From Kordia aestuariivivens (GTDB taxonomy: Bacteria > Bacteroidota > Bacteroidia > Flavobacteriales > Flavobacteriaceae): 64,000 bases of DNA. Positions 63,897-64,000 of this stretch are shown here, in pieces (positions within the stretch are counted from its first letter, which is position 1; each line of letters starts with the position of its first letter). The notes beneath the pieces were generated by a model. The model searched no databases. It saw only the letters and a list, made by a program, of their open reading frames with translations, and was not told where the DNA came from. The stretch spans positions 1 to 64,000 of the forward strand of contig NZ_JACGWS010000004.1 of assembly GCF_014397005.1 (NCBI RefSeq). The letters run 5' to 3'. A program made the translations under genes and the position numbers.

Positions 63897-64000
63897 TTAG
63901 CCTTTGAAACCAGCTTGAACATGCGCGCCATCACAGTATGGTTTGTTTTGAGAAGCTCCACATCTACAAAATGCAGTTGTTTTATTGCGCTTATCGGTTG
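63897..64000 (-). CDS. CDGSH iron-sulfur domain protein (partial)
   Basis: Only the last ~33 codons are in the window; the gene continues past base 64000. The readable end contains CRCGASQNKPYCDGAH, the CDGSH motif (C-x-C-x2-S-x3-P-x-C-D-G-A-H) that binds a [2Fe-2S] cluster with three Cys and one His. It ends at the TAA at 63897-63899. The small bacterial CDGSH proteins are redox-active; a specific partner is not evident. Confidence 0.85.
   Translation of the reverse strand, partial: TDKRNKTTAFCRCGASQNKPYCDGAHVQAGFKG

Overview
This AT-rich window looks like a chromosomal segment of a marine member of the Flavobacteriaceae (Bacteroidota); a Kordia-like genus is my guess, not a demonstration. 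The support is: four secreted proteins with type IX secretion (T9SS) C-terminal domains, flavobacterial TAnnTTTG promoter boxes, weak Shine-Dalgarno signals, many lipoproteins, an alternative GlmU-family protein, type B L31, a DUF2723 glycosyltransferase-like protein and a Bacteroidota-type lanthipeptide leader. I saw no tRNA, rRNA, CRISPR array, insertion sequence or prophage.

Layout. 0-9 kb: a duplicated hydrolase 3' end inside a structured dispersed repeat, a small GNAT protein, a META lipoprotein, mtaB, a family 5 solute-binding lipoprotein, two small membrane proteins, a membrane protein gene interrupted by an in-frame TGA, a GlmU-like enzyme and rpmE2. 9-18.5 kb: DUF4199 protein, GT2 glycosyltransferase, a large T9SS protein, phosphosugar mutase plus ABC exporter, and ECF cassette 1 (sigma, membrane protein, Spy-like protein). 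18.8-31 kb: a membrane-anchored patatin, a YCF48/BNR-like lipoprotein, a polytopic membrane protein, a YadA-head-like T9SS adhesin, the DUF2723 protein and a methyltransferase. 31-36 kb: ECF cassette 2, a seven-gene minus-strand operon (sigma, membrane protein, Spy-like, YHYH plus EF hands, YHYH lipoprotein, MORN-like lipoprotein, SCO). It carries an identical-spacing promoter-like motif three times. 36-48 kb: RsmB-like methyltransferase, a T9SS endonuclease I and its nuclease-less relative, an amino acid racemase, hutI and hutG of histidine degradation around an unknown protein, GNAT, a VTT membrane protein and a hybrid histidine kinase. 48-50.5 kb: VOC protein, Asp/Asn hydroxylase-like enzyme and an eCIS-type DUF4157 protein with a probable ADP-ribosyltransferase toxin domain. 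50.6-58 kb: ettA, a DUF4331/DUF4331/TPR group, an orphan lanthipeptide precursor and ECF cassette 3 (RskA-like anti-sigma plus sigma). 58-64 kb: TraB/GumN lipoprotein, a 2,4-dienoyl-CoA reductase-like flavoenzyme, two pirins with a MarR regulator, and a partial CDGSH protein at the edge.

The most interesting signals are the DUF4157-ART effector, the repeated ECF promoter motif in the YHYH/SCO operon, the structured intergenic repeat family with compensatory changes, the in-frame TGA in a conserved-looking gene, the orphan lanthipeptide, a 12-copy heptamer tract upstream of a pirin, and an 18-bp palindrome between the MarR gene and a pirin gene.
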